A DNA stretch of 6,645 nucleotides from Candidatus Omnitrophota bacterium (GTDB lineage: Bacteria > Omnitrophota > Gorgyraeia > Gygaellales > Profunditerraquicolaceae): NCBI GenBank assembly GCA_028714055.1, contig JAQTNB010000069.1, positions 1-6,645 on the forward strand, given 5' to 3'. Numbering within the stretch: position 1 is the stretch's first letter; the number at the start of each line of letters is the position of its first letter. The position numbers and the translations under genes were made by a program. The notes under the pieces were generated by a model. It was not told the DNA's origin and ran no database searches. It worked only from the letters and a program-made list of their open reading frames with translations. Shown here piece by piece: positions 5,420 to 6,645 of this stretch.

Positions 5420-6645
5420 TGCGCGCTCAAGCGATATGCGGTTTTTTTATTCTTTTCCTCTTTGCTGCGGCTTTCGGCCAGGATGAAGTCGGCCTTGAGC
5501 CTATCGTGGTGGTCAGGGACGCAGGCTTAAAGGAAAACTACCTTGTGGACCGGCAGGGCCTGGATGTCTTTTCTCCCGCAGGGGTCATCGAGTCCCTGCG
5601 CTACGCGCCTGTCGATATCCAGCGCAGGGGGGATGAAGGAGCTCAGGCGGATTTCTCCCTTCGCGCGTCCTCCTTTGAGGGCGTTCTGCTGCTTGTTGAC
5701 GGCCATCGCGCCAACGATCCCCAAAGCGGGCATTTTAACTGCGACCTTCCGTTGACAAAAGAAGATATTCAGGCGATAGAGGTCATGCCGGGCGCGCGTT
5801 CCCCGCTTGCCGGATCAGGCGCAACCGGAGGGTCGCTGGCAATAACCACAAAAAAGCCCGATGTTACCGGGATGGTTTTTGAATCGCGGATAGGCCTGCA
5901 TCAGTCGCATACACAACTTGCCAGCATCACCCGAAGCAATAAAGATATGGGAGTGCGCTTTTCCCTTGAGTCTAAAGAAAAGGATGGGTTCCGGGACGAT
6001 ACCGACCTGCGGTCATTGACGGCGACTTCCGCCTGGTCGCTTGAGCTGCCTGGGCAGCATTACGGCGTGAATGCCGGATACCAGGAAAAAGAATTCGGGG
6101 CATACGATTTCTATACGCCGGGCAGGGGTTATCCTTCGCGGGAGTGGACCAAGACAATTTTTCTTTCCGGGGATGCCGGGTTTGAGCTCGAGCACATCGA
6201 GGTCAAGCCGGGATTTTCCTGGCGGAGGCATTTTGATAAGTTTATGCTGGATAAAAGCGGCCAACGCAGCCTGTATCTTAATCATCACCGCACGGATACG
6301 TATGTGCCGGGATTGCGCCTCCAGGCGCGGCCCGGATTTTTGGACACGCTGGGCGTAGGCACGGAATATACGGCTGAACGTATCCATTCCACGCAGTTGG
6401 GGGCGCATGCGCGCAGCCGCAGCAGTTTTTATCTGGATGCGGCGCGCTCCCTCGGTAACGCGGTGTCGTTAGAGGGCGCCGTGCGCCTGGATGACGGCAC
6501 AAGGCCCGCGGACTCGCTTATGTATAGCCTCAAGGGGCACTGGAAGGTTTGGGAGGGGTTTTATGTGCGCAGCGCGCTATCCTCTCACATCAGGCTTCCG
6601 TCGTTTACCGAGCTTTATTACGGCGATCCGACCACGCGGGGGAAT
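5419..6645 (+). CDS. TonB-dependent outer-membrane receptor, BtuB-like (3' end outside window)
   Basis: The frame is open from ATG 5419 to the window end, 409 codons with no stop, so the gene is cut by the edge. Residues 1-20 form a signal peptide (hydrophobic CGFFILFLFAAAFG, likely cut before Gln21). EPIVVVRD (27-34) looks like the TonB box, as in BtuB. The plug domain runs to about residue 147, with VIESLRYAPVDIQRRG, GVLLLVDGHRANDPQSGHFN, EDIQAIEVMPGARSPLAG and GGSLAITTKKP. Barrel strands follow, including IRLPSFTELYYGDPTTRGN at the end, a hallmark of vitamin B12/siderophore-type receptors. It should import a scarce ligand with energy from TonB-ExbBD. The ligand is unknown; cobalamin fits the sequence type, and other metal complexes are possible. 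No other in-frame ATG, GTG or TTG occurs between the upstream stop (5377) and 5419. Nothing like a Shine-Dalgarno sequence precedes the start. Confidence 0.92.
   Translation, partial: MRAQAICGFFILFLFAAAFGQDEVGLEPIVVVRDAGLKENYLVDRQGLDVFSPAGVIESLRYAPVDIQRRGDEGAQADFSLRASSFEGVLLLVDGHRANDPQSGHFNCDLPLTKEDIQAIEVMPGARSPLAGSGATGGSLAITTKKPDVTGMVFESRIGLHQSHTQLASITRSNKDMGVRFSLESKEKDGFRDDTDLRSLTATSAWSLELPGQHYGVNAGYQEKEFGAYDFYTPGRGYPSREWTKTIFLSGDAGFELEHIEVKPGFSWRRHFDKFMLDKSGQRSLYLNHHRTDTYVPGLRLQARPGFLDTLGVGTEYTAERIHSTQLGAHARSRSSFYLDAARSLGNAVSLEGAVRLDDGTRPADSLMYSLKGHWKVWEGFYVRSALSSHIRLPSFTELYYGDPTTRGN

Noticed and set aside
1..6645. tRNA, rRNA, CRISPR array or insertion sequence
   Set aside because: I saw no regularly spaced repeats, no terminal inverted repeats with a transposase frame and no cloverleaf-like sequence; nearly all bases are in well-supported genes.

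Overview
The window carries one compact, same-strand block of bacterial genes (about 55-60% GC in coding regions, by eye) between two outer-membrane protein genes that are cut by the window edges. The two beta-barrel proteins, one with a TonB-dependent plug domain and a signal peptide, show a Gram-negative (diderm) host. The pairing of a DUF39 homocysteine-biosynthesis protein with a NIL-domain ferredoxin is typical of anaerobes (methanogens, sulfate-reducing lineages, several uncultured phyla). Together with AT-rich spacers holding a small GC hairpin, I lean towards an uncultured anaerobic diderm of the Omnitrophota type. That placement is an impression and was not computed.

Layout: 1-325 is the 3' end of a beta-barrel protein resembling the alginate-export family. 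326-488 is an AT-rich intergenic region with a hairpin (possible terminator), an extended -10 promoter and a strong ribosome binding site. 489-5337 is a tight six-gene run: NifU C-terminal (Nfu) domain protein, DUF39 homocysteine biosynthesis protein, NIL-domain 2[4Fe-4S] ferredoxin, LarE-family PP-loop sulfurtransferase, NifS/IscS-type cysteine desulfurase, and BirA-type biotin-protein ligase. Gaps are 2, 23, -1 (overlap), 14 and 2 nt, so it almost certainly behaves as an operon. 5338-5418 is a short spacer with a consensus sigma-70 promoter. 5419 to the window end is the 5' part of a TonB-dependent receptor (409 codons visible).

The operon reads as a sulfur-handling module. The desulfurase makes persulfide from cysteine, and the Nfu protein carries Fe-S clusters. 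DUF39 plus NIL-ferredoxin is the known pair that puts sulfur onto aspartate semialdehyde to make homocysteine. LarE is a sulfur-inserting enzyme whose copy here has the three cysteines expected of the cluster-dependent type. What is new is the combination: LarE lies between the homocysteine pair and a cysteine desulfurase, with no other lar gene in view. The other striking feature is that the predicted transcription start of the TonB receptor falls exactly on its ATG, which suggests a leaderless mRNA.
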